From: Mycolicibacterium mengxianglii
Lineage (GTDB): Bacteria; Actinomycetota; Actinomycetes; Mycobacteriales; Mycobacteriaceae
Assembly (NCBI RefSeq): GCF_015710575.1
Contig: NZ_CP065373.1
Span: 2,418,001 to 2,482,000, forward strand
Reading direction: 5' to 3'
Length of the DNA: 64,000 bases
Shown here in pieces: positions 21,482-30,187 of this stretch. Positions within the stretch are counted from its first letter, which is position 1. Every line of letters starts with the position of its first letter. The position numbers were made by a program, and so were the translations under genes. The notes below the pieces were generated by a model. That model was not told the DNA's origin. It searched no databases and saw nothing but the letters and a program-made list of their open reading frames with translations.

Positions 21482-21710
21482 TCGGCCGGAGGTTTGGGGA
21501 CGGTGCCGGCGTGCGCCTCTCGGCAAGTGGTCGCTCGCAGCGACTGAGTTATTTGGAACCCGGGGCATGCCCGGCACCGTCGATATTCTCAACGGGCGGT
21601 TGCGACGGGAAATTCCCCTCCACGAGAGTCCAGGCCATGACGGACGTCACCTACCCCGCGCCCGCCGGTCCTTCCCCTGACGTTCATCGGTGAGCACCTC
21701 ATTGCGTAGC

Positions 21711-21734
21711 GTTGAAGCGACGACTCGAGGGTAT
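21711..21734 (+). promoter_or_regulatory. Possible SigF-like promoter
   Basis: GTTG, a 14-base spacer and GGGTAT lie 44 bases upstream of the aldo/keto reductase start. This resembles the mycobacterial SigF pattern GTTT-N15-17-GGGTAT/C but has one mismatch and a short spacer. The nearby STAS/RsbW-like pair makes it worth noting; confidence is low. Confidence 0.3.
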
Positions 21735-21777
21735 GTAGACACACACACGGATGTCGTTCCAGGAAGAGGTAGAACGT

Positions 21778-22623
21778 ATGAGCACTGTTCCCGCGATCAC
21801 GCTGAACGACGGCGCGACGATCCCGCAGCTGGGATTCGGCGTCTATCAGATCGCCCCGGACGAGGCCGCGGGGGCGGTACGGACAGCCCTGGAGATCGGT
21901 TACCGTCACATCGACACCGCGGAGATGTACGGCAACGAAAAGGAAGTCGGTCAGGGTGTGCGCGACGCCGGCTTGCAGCGCGGTGATGTTTTCATCACCA
22001 GCAAGCTGAACAACGGATTCCACAAGCCCGACGACGCCCGGCGCGCCTTCGATGCCACCCTGAAGGCGTTGGAGTCCGACTATGTGGATCTGTTCCTGAT
22101 CCACTGGCCGCTGCCGACGAAGTACGACGGTGACTTCGTGTCGACGTGGAATGTGTTGGAGGAGTTCGCCCGCGACGGTCGCGCCCGCAGCATCGGGGTG
22201 TCGAACTTCCAGCCTGCACACCTGGACAAGCTCGCTGCCGGCTCGTCCACCGTGCCCGCGGTCAATCAGATCGAGGTACATCCGTACTTCACCAACGAAG
22301 AGGTGCGCGCCTACGGGCAGCAGCACAACATCGTCACCGAAGCGTGGTCGCCGATCGCCCAGGGCAAGGTGCTCGACGACCAGGCGGTGACCGCGATCGC
22401 CGAGGCCACCGGCAAGACGCCCGCACAAGTGGTGCTGCGCTGGCACATTCAGCGCGGCGACGTGGTGTTCCCCAAGTCGGTGACGCCCGAGCGGATGCGG
22501 CAGAACTTCGAGATCTTCGATTTCGAGCTCGATGGCGACGACATGGCCGCAATCTCCGGTCTGGACAAGGGCGAGGAGGGCCGGACCGGTCCGAACCCGG
22601 ACACCTTCGACTACATCCCCTGA
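21778..22623 (+). CDS. Aldo/keto reductase
   Basis: This is a 281-residue NADPH-dependent aldo/keto reductase of the 2,5-diketo-gluconate reductase type, similar to M. tuberculosis Rv2971 (from memory). The catalytic tetrad is visible: Asp and Tyr in RHIDTAEMYGN, Lys in FITSKLNN, and His in FLIHWPLP. IGVSNFQPAHL and VFPKSVTPERMRQN (cofactor 2'-phosphate contacts) also match. It reduces small carbonyls, perhaps detoxifying methylglyoxal or similar compounds. I start it at ATG 21778, which has AGGAAGAGG upstream; an upstream ATG at 21751 is less well placed. The ~296-base gap before it holds only the weak promoter candidate. Confidence 0.93.
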   Translation: MSTVPAITLNDGATIPQLGFGVYQIAPDEAAGAVRTALEIGYRHIDTAEMYGNEKEVGQGVRDAGLQRGDVFITSKLNNGFHKPDDARRAFDATLKALESDYVDLFLIHWPLPTKYDGDFVSTWNVLEEFARDGRARSIGVSNFQPAHLDKLAAGSSTVPAVNQIEVHPYFTNEEVRAYGQQHNIVTEAWSPIAQGKVLDDQAVTAIAEATGKTPAQVVLRWHIQRGDVVFPKSVTPERMRQNFEIFDFELDGDDMAAISGLDKGEEGRTGPNPDTFDYIP

Positions 22624-22658
22624 GTCGCCGGTTGTCCTGTGCAGCCTGAGAGTCCCTG

Positions 22659-22682
22659 CGCGACAAGATGATCACATCGTCG
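22659..22682. terminator. Weak hairpin between convergent genes
   Basis: GCGAC-AA-GATG, a 4-base loop, then CATC-GTCGC can fold into nine pairs with a 2-base bulge, between the aldo/keto reductase stop and the end of the convergent LmeA-like gene. There is no T tract, so terminator activity is uncertain. Confidence 0.35.
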
Positions 22683-22696
22683 CGGGGGTCGCCGTG

Positions 22697-23401
22697 TCAC
22701 CAGCGGATTGCTGTCCGCCATCGAGGCAAGGTGGCGGACAGCCGTAACAAGCCCGGTTCGAAGTGGACGTCCGTCACCTGCACGCCGCGGGGGAGTTCTG
22801 GCAACGGGATTCGACAGCCCGGAGTGCGCGGCGGCAGCGGCCAGCGCCGACCCCCGAGCGTCAGTGCCCGGGGCGTCACGACCACCGTCGTGTCATCGAG
22901 TTCGGCATCCACTTCGACATGCCCCAGGCCGGGTCGACGGGCCAGCCGGATGCGGCCCACCGCGTCCTCGCCGATGCCGCCGGCGAACCGGGGCGCCAGC
23001 GTCAGGAACAGGTCGTCAAGGGCTGGTGTCGGGACATCAAGGGTCAGGTGAACCGGGGCAGCGGCCACGGTCGGGGGAGCGCCGGGGCGTACCTGGACGT
23101 TGCACAGCACCGCCGAGGCACGCTCGAACGTGCTGCCACGCCAGGTGATATCGGTGGCCGTGATGCGGATGTCGGGACGGGACTCGACCTGTGACACCGT
23201 CATCGTGATGGCACCGCCGTCAGCGGGCACCGTCACCCGCCGGCCGACCACCAGGCACCGAAGCGCGACGTTCACCGTGCGGTAGGCAACCGCGACCCCG
23301 ACGGATACCGGCGGCACCGTGACCGCCGTCGCCCACAGCGCCCCCAGCAGGTCCAACGGGCACCGCGGATACCACGGGCGTAGGGGTTGCGACCGCATCA
23401 T
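22697..23401 (-). CDS. LmeA/DUF2993-like protein (tentative)
   Basis: This 234-residue protein begins with a charged end and a hydrophobic segment (GALWATAVTVPPVSVGVAVAY), followed by a beta-rich domain. The alternation around VSQVESRPDIRITATDITW and the late LPRGVQVTDVHFEPGLLRLS resemble DUF2993/LmeA-type lipid-binding proteins of the mycobacterial envelope. The match is by pattern only, and I would not assign a function. ATG at 23401 or 23398 starts the gene. It is divergent from the SDR gene at 23486, separated by 84 bases. Confidence 0.5.
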   Translation of the reverse strand: MMRSQPLRPWYPRCPLDLLGALWATAVTVPPVSVGVAVAYRTVNVALRCLVVGRRVTVPADGGAITMTVSQVESRPDIRITATDITWRGSTFERASAVLCNVQVRPGAPPTVAAAPVHLTLDVPTPALDDLFLTLAPRFAGGIGEDAVGRIRLARRPGLGHVEVDAELDDTTVVVTPRALTLGGRRWPLPPRTPGCRIPLPELPRGVQVTDVHFEPGLLRLSATLPRWRTAIRW

Positions 23402-23485
23402 CGGTGGCACCCTTCCCTGGTGGTGGCCTTGGGCATCGTGGTGGGCGGGTGCCGGGCGGGCGGTACCCCTCTCTATCTTGAGGGC

Positions 23486-24358
23486 ATGGGCGCTCTCTTG
23501 CAGAACCGCGGTGCAGTCGTCATCGGTGGCAGTCGCGGTGTCGGCCGTGCGGTCGCCGAACTGCTGGCCCGCCTCGGGGCCGGCGTGGTGGTCAATGGCC
23601 GCGACGGTGATGCGGTGTCGCAGACCGTCGCGGCGATCACCGGGACCGGCCACGCCGCAACCGGATTCGCCGGCTCAGCAGCTGACGAAGCGACCGCAGC
23701 GGCCGTGATCGCCACCTGCGTCTCCCATTTCGACCGGATAGACATCCTGGTCAACTGCGCCGGCATCGCCGAACCGCCGGACTCGTCGATTCTCACGGTC
23801 ACCGGCGCGCAGTTCGACGCCGTGATGGCCAGCCACATCGGAACCGTGTTCCACGCCTGCCGGGCCGCTGCCCCGCAGATGGTCGCGCAGTCCTCCGGGG
23901 CCATCATCAACACCGGCTCCTTCGCCTATCTCGGCGACTACGGCGGCACCGGATATCCGGCAGGCAAGGGAGCGGTGAACAGTCTGACCCTGGCGGTCGC
24001 TGCCGAACTCAAGCAACACCGGGTCCGGGCAAACGTGGTGTGCCCAGGGGCCAAAACCCGGCTCTCCACCGGCACCGACTACGAAGAGCAGATCCGGACG
24101 CTACACCGCCGAGGACTACTCGACGAGGTGTCCATGCAGGGCGCCCTGAACCCGGCGCCGCCGGAGTACGTGGCCGCGCTGTACGCCTATCTGGCCAGTG
24201 ACCTCGCGCGTGACGTCACCGGGCAGATCCTCGTCGGCGCCGGCAACTTCGTCGGGCGTTTCGACCGCCCGACTCCGGCATTCCTGGGCTACCGCGACCA
24301 TGACACCTCGCCGCCGTGGAGCCTCGAGGAACTGCACACCATGGTGGTGGGTGAGTAG
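23486..24358 (+). CDS. SDR family oxidoreductase
   Basis: This is a 290-residue classical short-chain dehydrogenase. It has the glycine motif GGSRGVGRA near residue 14, NCAG near 88, the catalytic Ser in NTGSFAY and the YPAGK active-site pair near 155-159. A C-terminal extension (FDRPTPAFLGYRDHDTSPPW) is typical of some mycobacterial SDRs. The substrate is unknown. I chose ATG 23486 because the upstream open frame is not SDR-like. It stands alone between two minus-strand genes. Confidence 0.88.
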   Translation: MGALLQNRGAVVIGGSRGVGRAVAELLARLGAGVVVNGRDGDAVSQTVAAITGTGHAATGFAGSAADEATAAAVIATCVSHFDRIDILVNCAGIAEPPDSSILTVTGAQFDAVMASHIGTVFHACRAAAPQMVAQSSGAIINTGSFAYLGDYGGTGYPAGKGAVNSLTLAVAAELKQHRVRANVVCPGAKTRLSTGTDYEEQIRTLHRRGLLDEVSMQGALNPAPPEYVAALYAYLASDLARDVTGQILVGAGNFVGRFDRPTPAFLGYRDHDTSPPWSLEELHTMVVGE

Positions 24359-24365
24359 CTCAGCC

Positions 24366-24791
24366 TCAGCCGATGGGGACTGGCGTGACCGTCACCGTGC
24401 CCGCGCCCGGGGTGGGGCGGCCGGGCGCGGGGGCAGGAGCAGGAGCGCCACTGGCCCCTGGCTTGGGGATCGACCCACCCGGGGGAACCAGGGAATGAGT
24501 GTTCGGGGCCGGCGGCTGCGTCTGGCCGGGCTTGAGATCACAATCGAGTCGGAGCCGCATCGAGGCGCCCTGCGGCTGCTGCTCGAGCACGACGCATTGC
24601 GACTGCGGCAGGTCGTTGCCGATCGCGCCGCCGAAGGTGGCCTTGTATCCGAGGCTCTTCAGAATGGACACCGCCTTGCCGTACGGCTCTCCGGTGACAT
24701 CGGGTGCCTCAGCGGTGGCGTGTCCGGTGCCGAGGACGGCCATGGCGACCGCGGCACTGGTGCCACCGACGAAAAGAGCAAGCTTTCTCAC
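24366..24791 (-). CDS. Exported PASTA-like protein with proline-rich tail
   Basis: This 141-residue secreted protein has a signal peptide (RKLALFVGGTSAAVAMAVLG, cleavage near ATA-EAP). One PASTA-like module follows (PDVTGEPYGKAVSILKSLGY to about residue 85), then a Pro/Ala/Gly-rich tail. PASTA modules bind peptidoglycan fragments in Ser/Thr kinases, but here the module is on a free exported protein. It has GTG at 24791 with GAAGAGG upstream. It lies 139 bases downstream of a Ser/Thr kinase gene on the same strand, so a functional link is possible but unproven. Confidence 0.7.
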   Translation of the reverse strand: MRKLALFVGGTSAAVAMAVLGTGHATAEAPDVTGEPYGKAVSILKSLGYKATFGGAIGNDLPQSQCVVLEQQPQGASMRLRLDCDLKPGQTQPPAPNTHSLVPPGGSIPKPGASGAPAPAPAPGRPTPGAGTVTVTPVPIG

Positions 24792-24930
24792 AAAGACCTC
24801 TTCTTCCGTTGCTGCGGGTGAACCTATCGCAGTCGCAAGGTCGGAGAAACTCCAACCGAGACGCCCCTGTAATCGCCGCCGGTGTGCAAAACGTTTCCGG
24901 CGCTGCTCCGCCGAGGCCCTGCGGCCCTGT

Positions 24931-26349
24931 TCAGTCGGTGTTTCCGCGCAGGATCTCCGCGGCGCAGCGCAGCCGGGTGTGCCCGGTTTGCGCCATGCAG
25001 ATCCGGACCGGCGATTCGGTCTCAACCGGCGGTGCCGACGTCGGCGATGTGCTCAGGACCGGATTGTCGATCTCCCCGGGACTGGTGGACCACAGGTGGC
25101 GGTCGGTGTACTCGAGGTTGGCGCAGTACACCGTGGCACCGTCGCCGGTGAGGCCCGTGGCACCCGATTGGGTGCAATCACCGCCGACGACGACGACGGC
25201 GTCGCCGGCGGCGGCGGGCACCGCGGTCGTCGGGGTCACCATCTCGGTTTCGGTCTCGGTGACCACATCGGTCGAGGTGCGGGTGGTCGGGCCGGCTTGC
25301 TTCGAGTCGGCGCCGGTCTCCTCCACAGCGGTGAACTCGCCCACCGCGAAGGCCACGGCGACCACCAACAGCAGCGAAAGGACTGCCGGCACCAACACGG
25401 CCGGCCGGGCCCAGCCCCGCCGGACGTCGGGGGCCCGGTGGTTTGCCCCCCTTGTCTTCGAGGTCTCCAGCGGGCCGCTGCCGGCCGTGCGAATGCTCAG
25501 TGCGGGTGTCGACGAGCCGAGCCGACGGGCCAGCTCGCCGGCGAGGTCGGTGCAGCGGGTGTAGCGGTCGGCCGGGTCCTTCGACAGCGACTTGGCCAAT
25601 GCGGCATCAAGGTGCGCCAGTTCGGGCCGGTGACGGCCGAGGCTCGGCGGCGCCGCCGTCAGGTGCCGGCTGATCACCACGGCCGGGTTGGAGTGTTGGA
25701 ACGGCGGCGTCCCGGTGAGGAGATGGAAGGCCGTCGCAGCGAGGGCGTACTGATCGGCCCGGCCGCCGAGTGGATTGCCCATCAACTGCTCCGGCGCGGC
25801 GTAGGACACCGTTCCGACGGTCATATTGGTCGCGGTGAGCCCGCTGGCTTCATCGGTACGGCGGGCAATTCCGAAATCCGCGAGCAGAACCCGCTGGTTG
25901 CCGGCCTCCGGGGCGGTGATCAGGATGTTGGCCGGTTTGACGTCGCGGTGCAGCAACTTGCGGTCGTGGGCGTAGTCCAACGCGTCGGCGACGGCGGCGA
26001 CGATCGCGACCACCTGATCCGGGGGCAGGCCCTGGGGATGACGGCGGAGCAGGACACCGGCGTCGGTGCCGGCCACATAGTCCATCGAGATCCACAGTTG
26101 GCCCTCGAATTCGCCACGATCGTGGACGCCGACGATGTGCGGATGCCACAGGCCGGCGACCAGGTCGGCTTCCCGTTCGAACCGATCGCGGAATTCGGGG
26201 TCGGTGCTCGCCGACGGCGCGAGCACCTTCAGCGCGTCCTCACGGGGAAGTCGAGGGTGCCGGGCCAGGTACACCTCGCCCATCCCGCCTGCGCCGAGCA
26301 GTCGGACGATCGTGTAACCAGCAAACGTGGCACCAGGGGCCAGCGGCAT
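24931..26349 (-). CDS. Transmembrane Ser/Thr protein kinase (Pkn family)
   Basis: This 472-residue kinase has a cytosolic catalytic domain (~11-275), a proline-poor juxtamembrane region, one membrane span (~316-337) and an extracellular domain with four cysteines. Catalytic elements are all present: glycine loop GAGGMGEV (19-26), Lys41, HRDVKPAN (134-141), DFG (158-160) and APE (185-187). It is closest in style to the mycobacterial PknF/PknJ group, where an activation loop with Thr residues (TATNMTVGT here) is autophosphorylated. The extracellular part lacks PASTA repeats, although the next gene encodes a PASTA-like secreted protein. ATG at 26349 opens the conserved start. Confidence 0.92.
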   Translation of the reverse strand: MPLAPGATFAGYTIVRLLGAGGMGEVYLARHPRLPREDALKVLAPSASTDPEFRDRFEREADLVAGLWHPHIVGVHDRGEFEGQLWISMDYVAGTDAGVLLRRHPQGLPPDQVVAIVAAVADALDYAHDRKLLHRDVKPANILITAPEAGNQRVLLADFGIARRTDEASGLTATNMTVGTVSYAAPEQLMGNPLGGRADQYALAATAFHLLTGTPPFQHSNPAVVISRHLTAAPPSLGRHRPELAHLDAALAKSLSKDPADRYTRCTDLAGELARRLGSSTPALSIRTAGSGPLETSKTRGANHRAPDVRRGWARPAVLVPAVLSLLLVVAVAFAVGEFTAVEETGADSKQAGPTTRTSTDVVTETETEMVTPTTAVPAAAGDAVVVVGGDCTQSGATGLTGDGATVYCANLEYTDRHLWSTSPGEIDNPVLSTSPTSAPPVETESPVRICMAQTGHTRLRCAAEILRGNTD

Positions 26350-26391
26350 GCGCGAATGGTACCGCCGGTCGGTGGCCCCGCACCGGCGGAT

Positions 26392-27051
26392 TCAGTGGGC
26401 GAGCAGGCCGCGGGTGTGGGCACGGATGGCTGCGAGCGTGTGGTCGGGCACACCAAGCACCCGCAGGCAGGCATCGGCGACACGCTCCGGCAGGGCGGAG
26501 CCGTCGGTCGGCTGCTCCGACGATCCGCCGGCACGCATGTTGACGAGGGCCTCCACCAGCCGGAACGGCAGGTCTGCGGTGTCGTCATCCACGGTGGCGG
26601 CGGCCCGGCTGAAGCGCAGGTAGTGCCGGCGCAGCCGTTCCCGATCAGCCCAGAACGATGCCAGCCGGGCTTGACGCAGTTCCGGCAACAGGTACAGCGC
26701 TCCCAGATTCCACCGTCCGGTCAGTAGTTGGGTGCCGTCGAATGCCGCCAGGGCGTGCAGCTGTTGGGGCGGTGTGGGCGCGGGGTCGAGTTCAGTGAGC
26801 CGCTCAGCGAAGCGCAGCGACGGTGTCACCGTCTGATGCAGCAGCGCGCAGAGGATTTCGTCCTTGGTCCCGAAATAGTGGTAGAGCGAGGCCTGGCGGA
26901 CGCCCACGGCTTCGGCGATGGTTCGGGTGGAGGTGCTCGCGTAACCGCGGGTGGTGAACAATTCGCCTGCCGCGTCCAGGATTTCGTCCCGGGCGCTGAT
27001 GCCGGGCCGGCGCTGGGTGCGCAGCCGCGGCCTGCCCCGGGTGGTGGTCAC
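26392..27051 (-). CDS. TetR family regulator, divergent from ABC operon
   Basis: This ~219-residue TetR regulator has its helix-turn-helix at about 38-60 (STRTIAEAVGVRQASLYHYF) and a large ligand-binding domain. GTG at 27051 is preferred, though ATG 27072 is in frame and adds seven residues. It is divergent from the peptide-type ABC operon starting at 27289. The 217-base gap contains two inverted repeats with the same CTGTC-N4-GACAG core, one near each gene, which is good evidence that this protein regulates both. Confidence 0.87.
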   Translation of the reverse strand: MTTTRGRPRLRTQRRPGISARDEILDAAGELFTTRGYASTSTRTIAEAVGVRQASLYHYFGTKDEILCALLHQTVTPSLRFAERLTELDPAPTPPQQLHALAAFDGTQLLTGRWNLGALYLLPELRQARLASFWADRERLRRHYLRFSRAAATVDDDTADLPFRLVEALVNMRAGGSSEQPTDGSALPERVADACLRVLGVPDHTLAAIRAHTRGLLAH

Positions 27052-27096
27052 GAGCTCATCGTGTCGCAGCACCGCGCAGAAGTGGAGCCCCGGAGT

Positions 27097-27116
27097 TTTC
27101 TGTCACACGACAGAAA
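27097..27116. promoter_or_regulatory. Operator 1: TTTCTGTC-ACAC-GACAGAAA
   Basis: This is a perfect inverted repeat with 8-base arms and a 4-base spacer. It lies 25-45 bases upstream of the TetR start codons and shares the CTGTC-N4-GACAG core with a second copy at 27196-27209. It is the probable binding site of the adjacent TetR, placed for autoregulation. Confidence 0.75.
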
Positions 27117-27195
27117 CACGTGCGTACCGAGCAGTTACCTGCGCTCATCGATTGGTTACGCCGGCGACACCAATGACGGCATCGACATGTGAAAA

Positions 27196-27209
27196 CTGTC
27201 AACCGACAG
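27196..27209. promoter_or_regulatory. Operator 2: CTGTC-AACC-GACAG
   Basis: This second copy of the CTGTC-N4-GACAG palindrome lies 80 bases upstream of the ABC ATPase start, so it is placed to control the operon. Its centre is about 96 bases from that of operator 1. Confidence 0.7.
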
Positions 27210-27288
27210 GCGGAGACGCAGTGTTGCGCCGCTATTTCCGTGTTCGACCGAGCCCGGTTCATCGAGCTGAATCACCGAGGAGTGCCGG

Positions 27289-29292
27289 ATGGCCACTGCC
27301 ACCTCCGAGATCCACGCGGGTGACCGACGCAATGCCGACGCCGCACGGGATCCGGTTGCCTGCGTCGACGATCTGCGGGTGACGTTCCGCCGGGCCGGTA
27401 AGGACGTCCACGCGCTGCGTGGGGTGTCGCTGGAGATCGCCGCCGGTGAGATCGTCGGCCTGGTGGGTGAATCCGGTTCGGGGAAAAGCGTTCTCGGGTT
27501 CAGCATGCTCGGACTGCTTCCCGGACACGCCCGTATCGGGGGTACCGTCCAGGTCGCCGGCTCAGACATGGTGGCAGGGGAGCACAGGCTGCTGCGCAGG
27601 GTCCGGCGCCTCGACCTCGGGGCCATCTTCCAGGATCCGATGACCTCGCTGAACCCGACGATGCGAATCGGCAGACAGGTGGCCGAGGCGGCCGGCAGCG
27701 ACTCCGAGGCGCTGCGGCTGCTCACCGCCGTCGGCATCCCCGAGCCGAAGCGCCGGATGCGGGCCTTTCCCCACGAACTCTCCGGCGGGCTGCGGCAACG
27801 GGTGATGATCGCGATCGCCATCGCCGGTGACCCCGAGCTGATCATCGCCGACGAACCCACCACCGCCCTCGACGTGACCGTGCAGGCCCAGGTGCTGCGG
27901 CTGCTGCGCCGACTACGCGACGAAATCGGTTGCAGCATCGTGTTGATCACCCACGACCTCGGGGTGGCTGCGCAGATCTCCGACCGCATCGCCGTGCTCT
28001 ACGCCGGCAGGATCGCCGAGATCGGACCCACCGCCGCGGTGCTGTCCCGACCGGCCCACCCCTACACGCACGGGCTGCTGCGCTCGCGACTGACGCTGGA
28101 GACCTCCCGCGATCATCGGTTGGCCGCGCTTTCCGGGGTGGTTCCCAGCGCGGTGACTCCGCTGCCGGGGTGCGCCTTCGAACCACGCTGCCCCCTGAGC
28201 ACCTCCGAATGCACCCGCACACCACCGGATCCGGTGCCGGTGGCGCCGGACCGCGTCAGCGCCTGCATCCTGGCCGCCGACCAGACCGGCTCGGACAGCA
28301 AGTCCACCAACACCCCCGAGGCCTTCGCTCGCCCACCGGCTGATTCGACGGTCGTTGCTTCGGCACCGGCGGTGACCGTCCGCGACGTCACCAAGGTCTT
28401 CTCCGTGCGGCGACGCTGGCTGGACCGCTCGGCCGACAATCACGGGAAACTGCATGCGCTGCGCGGCATCTCACTCGAGGTGGCGCAGGGAGAGGCCGTC
28501 GCGCTGGTCGGGGAAAGCGGCTCGGGCAAGTCGACCCTGCTGCGTCTCATCGCCGGCCTGGACACCCCGAGCAACGGCACCATCAGTCTCGGCGGAGCCA
28601 TCGGACCGCAAATGGTGTTCCAGGATGCGGGCGCCTCGCTCACCCCGTGGCTGTCGGTGGGAGAGTTGATCGCCGAACGCCTCAAGGGCGCCGGGATGTC
28701 GCGCCGCCAACGCCACGACGCGACAGCGCAGGTGCTGGAGCGGGTGGGCCTGCCGGCGGAGCTGATGAAGTCACGCGCCGGACAGCTCTCCGGCGGTCAG
28801 CGCCAACGGGTTTCGCTGGCCCGGGCCACTGTCGTGCCGCCGACTGTGCTGTTGTGCGACGAACCGACCAGTGCCCTCGACGTCTCGCTGGCGGCCTCGG
28901 TCCTCAACCTCATCGGCGACCTGCGGCGCTCGCTGAACATGTCGGTCGTCTTCGTCACCCACGACCTCTCGGTGGCCCGCGTCGTCGCCGACCGGGTGGC
29001 GGTGATGTATCTGGGCCGCATCGTGGAAATCGGACCCGTCGACGAGGTCATCGCCCGCCCGACACATCCCTACACGCAGGCACTGGTGGACTCCATTCCC
29101 GACATCGGTCGGGAAACCCCGTTGCTGAGCGGTGAACCCGCGAGTCCGCTGTCACCGCCGACCGGGTGCGCCTTCCACCCCCGCTGTCCCATCGCGATCG
29201 ACGCGTGCAGCGACGTCGGGCTGGACGTCCGGCTGGAGGGCAGACCCGGCAATCCGCACCAGGTGGCCTGCATCGAGAGGAAGGCGAGCTGA
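27289..29292 (+). CDS. Fused double ATPase of peptide/nickel-type ABC importer (DppD-DppF-like)
   Basis: This 667-residue protein carries two complete ABC ATPase domains in tandem (about 20-325 and 360-667). In both, the Walker A is GESGSGKS, and the signatures are LSGGLRQRV and LSGGQRQRV. Walker B is IIADEPTTALD in the first and LLCDEPTSALD in the second. Each ends with the oligopeptide-transporter C-terminal motif (GCAFEPRCP and GCAFHPRCP). Such fused ATPases energise import by opposing DppB/DppC permeases, which follow directly. A GAGGAG site lies 8 bases before the ATG. The first permease gene starts one base after its stop. Import of peptides or of another small compound is implied. Confidence 0.95.
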   Translation: MATATSEIHAGDRRNADAARDPVACVDDLRVTFRRAGKDVHALRGVSLEIAAGEIVGLVGESGSGKSVLGFSMLGLLPGHARIGGTVQVAGSDMVAGEHRLLRRVRRLDLGAIFQDPMTSLNPTMRIGRQVAEAAGSDSEALRLLTAVGIPEPKRRMRAFPHELSGGLRQRVMIAIAIAGDPELIIADEPTTALDVTVQAQVLRLLRRLRDEIGCSIVLITHDLGVAAQISDRIAVLYAGRIAEIGPTAAVLSRPAHPYTHGLLRSRLTLETSRDHRLAALSGVVPSAVTPLPGCAFEPRCPLSTSECTRTPPDPVPVAPDRVSACILAADQTGSDSKSTNTPEAFARPPADSTVVASAPAVTVRDVTKVFSVRRRWLDRSADNHGKLHALRGISLEVAQGEAVALVGESGSGKSTLLRLIAGLDTPSNGTISLGGAIGPQMVFQDAGASLTPWLSVGELIAERLKGAGMSRRQRHDATAQVLERVGLPAELMKSRAGQLSGGQRQRVSLARATVVPPTVLLCDEPTSALDVSLAASVLNLIGDLRRSLNMSVVFVTHDLSVARVVADRVAVMYLGRIVEIGPVDEVIARPTHPYTQALVDSIPDIGRETPLLSGEPASPLSPPTGCAFHPRCPIAIDACSDVGLDVRLEGRPGNPHQVACIERKAS

Positions 29293-29293
29293 C

Positions 29294-30175
29294 ATGGCGG
29301 TCATCACCGACGCAGCGTTACCCGCACCGGCGACTGCCGCGGGCCGGCCGCGCCGCGCACTGGCACTGCCCGGATCGGTGACCACGTGGGCGAACTGGGC
29401 GGGCTTCGGACTGCTGTTCGTGGTGACGGCGGTCGCGCTGGCGGTACCGATCCTGGCGCCATACGACCCCCTGGTGCCCGCCGGCATGCCGCTACAACCG
29501 CCGGGCGCCAAGGGTTTTCTGCTCGGCACCGACAACATCGGCCGGGACATCCTGTCCCGCGTGCTCTACGGGGTGCAGAACAGTTGGTTCGCCGCACTGG
29601 TGGTGGTGGCCATCGGCCTGCTGGTCGGCGGGCTGGTCGGGTTGATCGCGGGGACGGCCGGTGGCTGGATCGATGCCATCCTGATGCGCATCACCGACGG
29701 ATTCCTGTCGCTACCCGCTCCGGTCCTGGCGATCGCGGTGGTGGCCGCACTCGGGCCCGGATTCGTGCACACGTTGATCGCGGTGTCTATCGTGTGGTGG
29801 CCGTTCTACGCCCGGCTGGTCCGCGGCGAGGTGGCGCGGCTTGCCGCCCGTCCGCACGTCGAGGCCGCCAAACTGGCCGGGGTGGGCAGGTTCCGGCTCG
29901 CCGGGCGCCACCTGTTGCCGGGGGCGGTGCCCAACGCCCTGGTGGCGGCCAGCCTCGACATCGGGACGCTGATCCTCACGTTGGCCGCGCTGTCGTTTCT
30001 GGGGCTGGGCCAGTCCGCCCCGGCGCCCGAACTCGGCGCCGATGCCGCCCGTAACCTCAGCTACTTCCTGCAGCAGTGGTGGATCCCGGTGATGCCGGGG
30101 CTGGGCGTACTGGTCCTGGCGTTGATCGGCAATATCGCCGGCGACAGCCTGCGCAACCTGATGAAGACGGTCTGA
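29294..30175 (+). CDS. ABC importer permease, DppC-like
   Basis: This 293-residue inner membrane permease of the peptide/opine/nickel type has about six membrane spans. It carries the family start WANWAGFGLLFVVTAVAL, the sequence GTDNIGRDILSRVLYG and the cytoplasmic EAA loop around HVEAAKLAGVGRFRLAGRHL that docks the ATPase. ATG at 29294 is one base after the ATPase stop. The permease order (C before B) is the reverse of the common dppBC order, but both proteins are full length. Confidence 0.93.
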   Translation: MAVITDAALPAPATAAGRPRRALALPGSVTTWANWAGFGLLFVVTAVALAVPILAPYDPLVPAGMPLQPPGAKGFLLGTDNIGRDILSRVLYGVQNSWFAALVVVAIGLLVGGLVGLIAGTAGGWIDAILMRITDGFLSLPAPVLAIAVVAALGPGFVHTLIAVSIVWWPFYARLVRGEVARLAARPHVEAAKLAGVGRFRLAGRHLLPGAVPNALVAASLDIGTLILTLAALSFLGLGQSAPAPELGADAARNLSYFLQQWWIPVMPGLGVLVLALIGNIAGDSLRNLMKTV

Positions 30176-30187
30176 GGCGGCCGCCGC

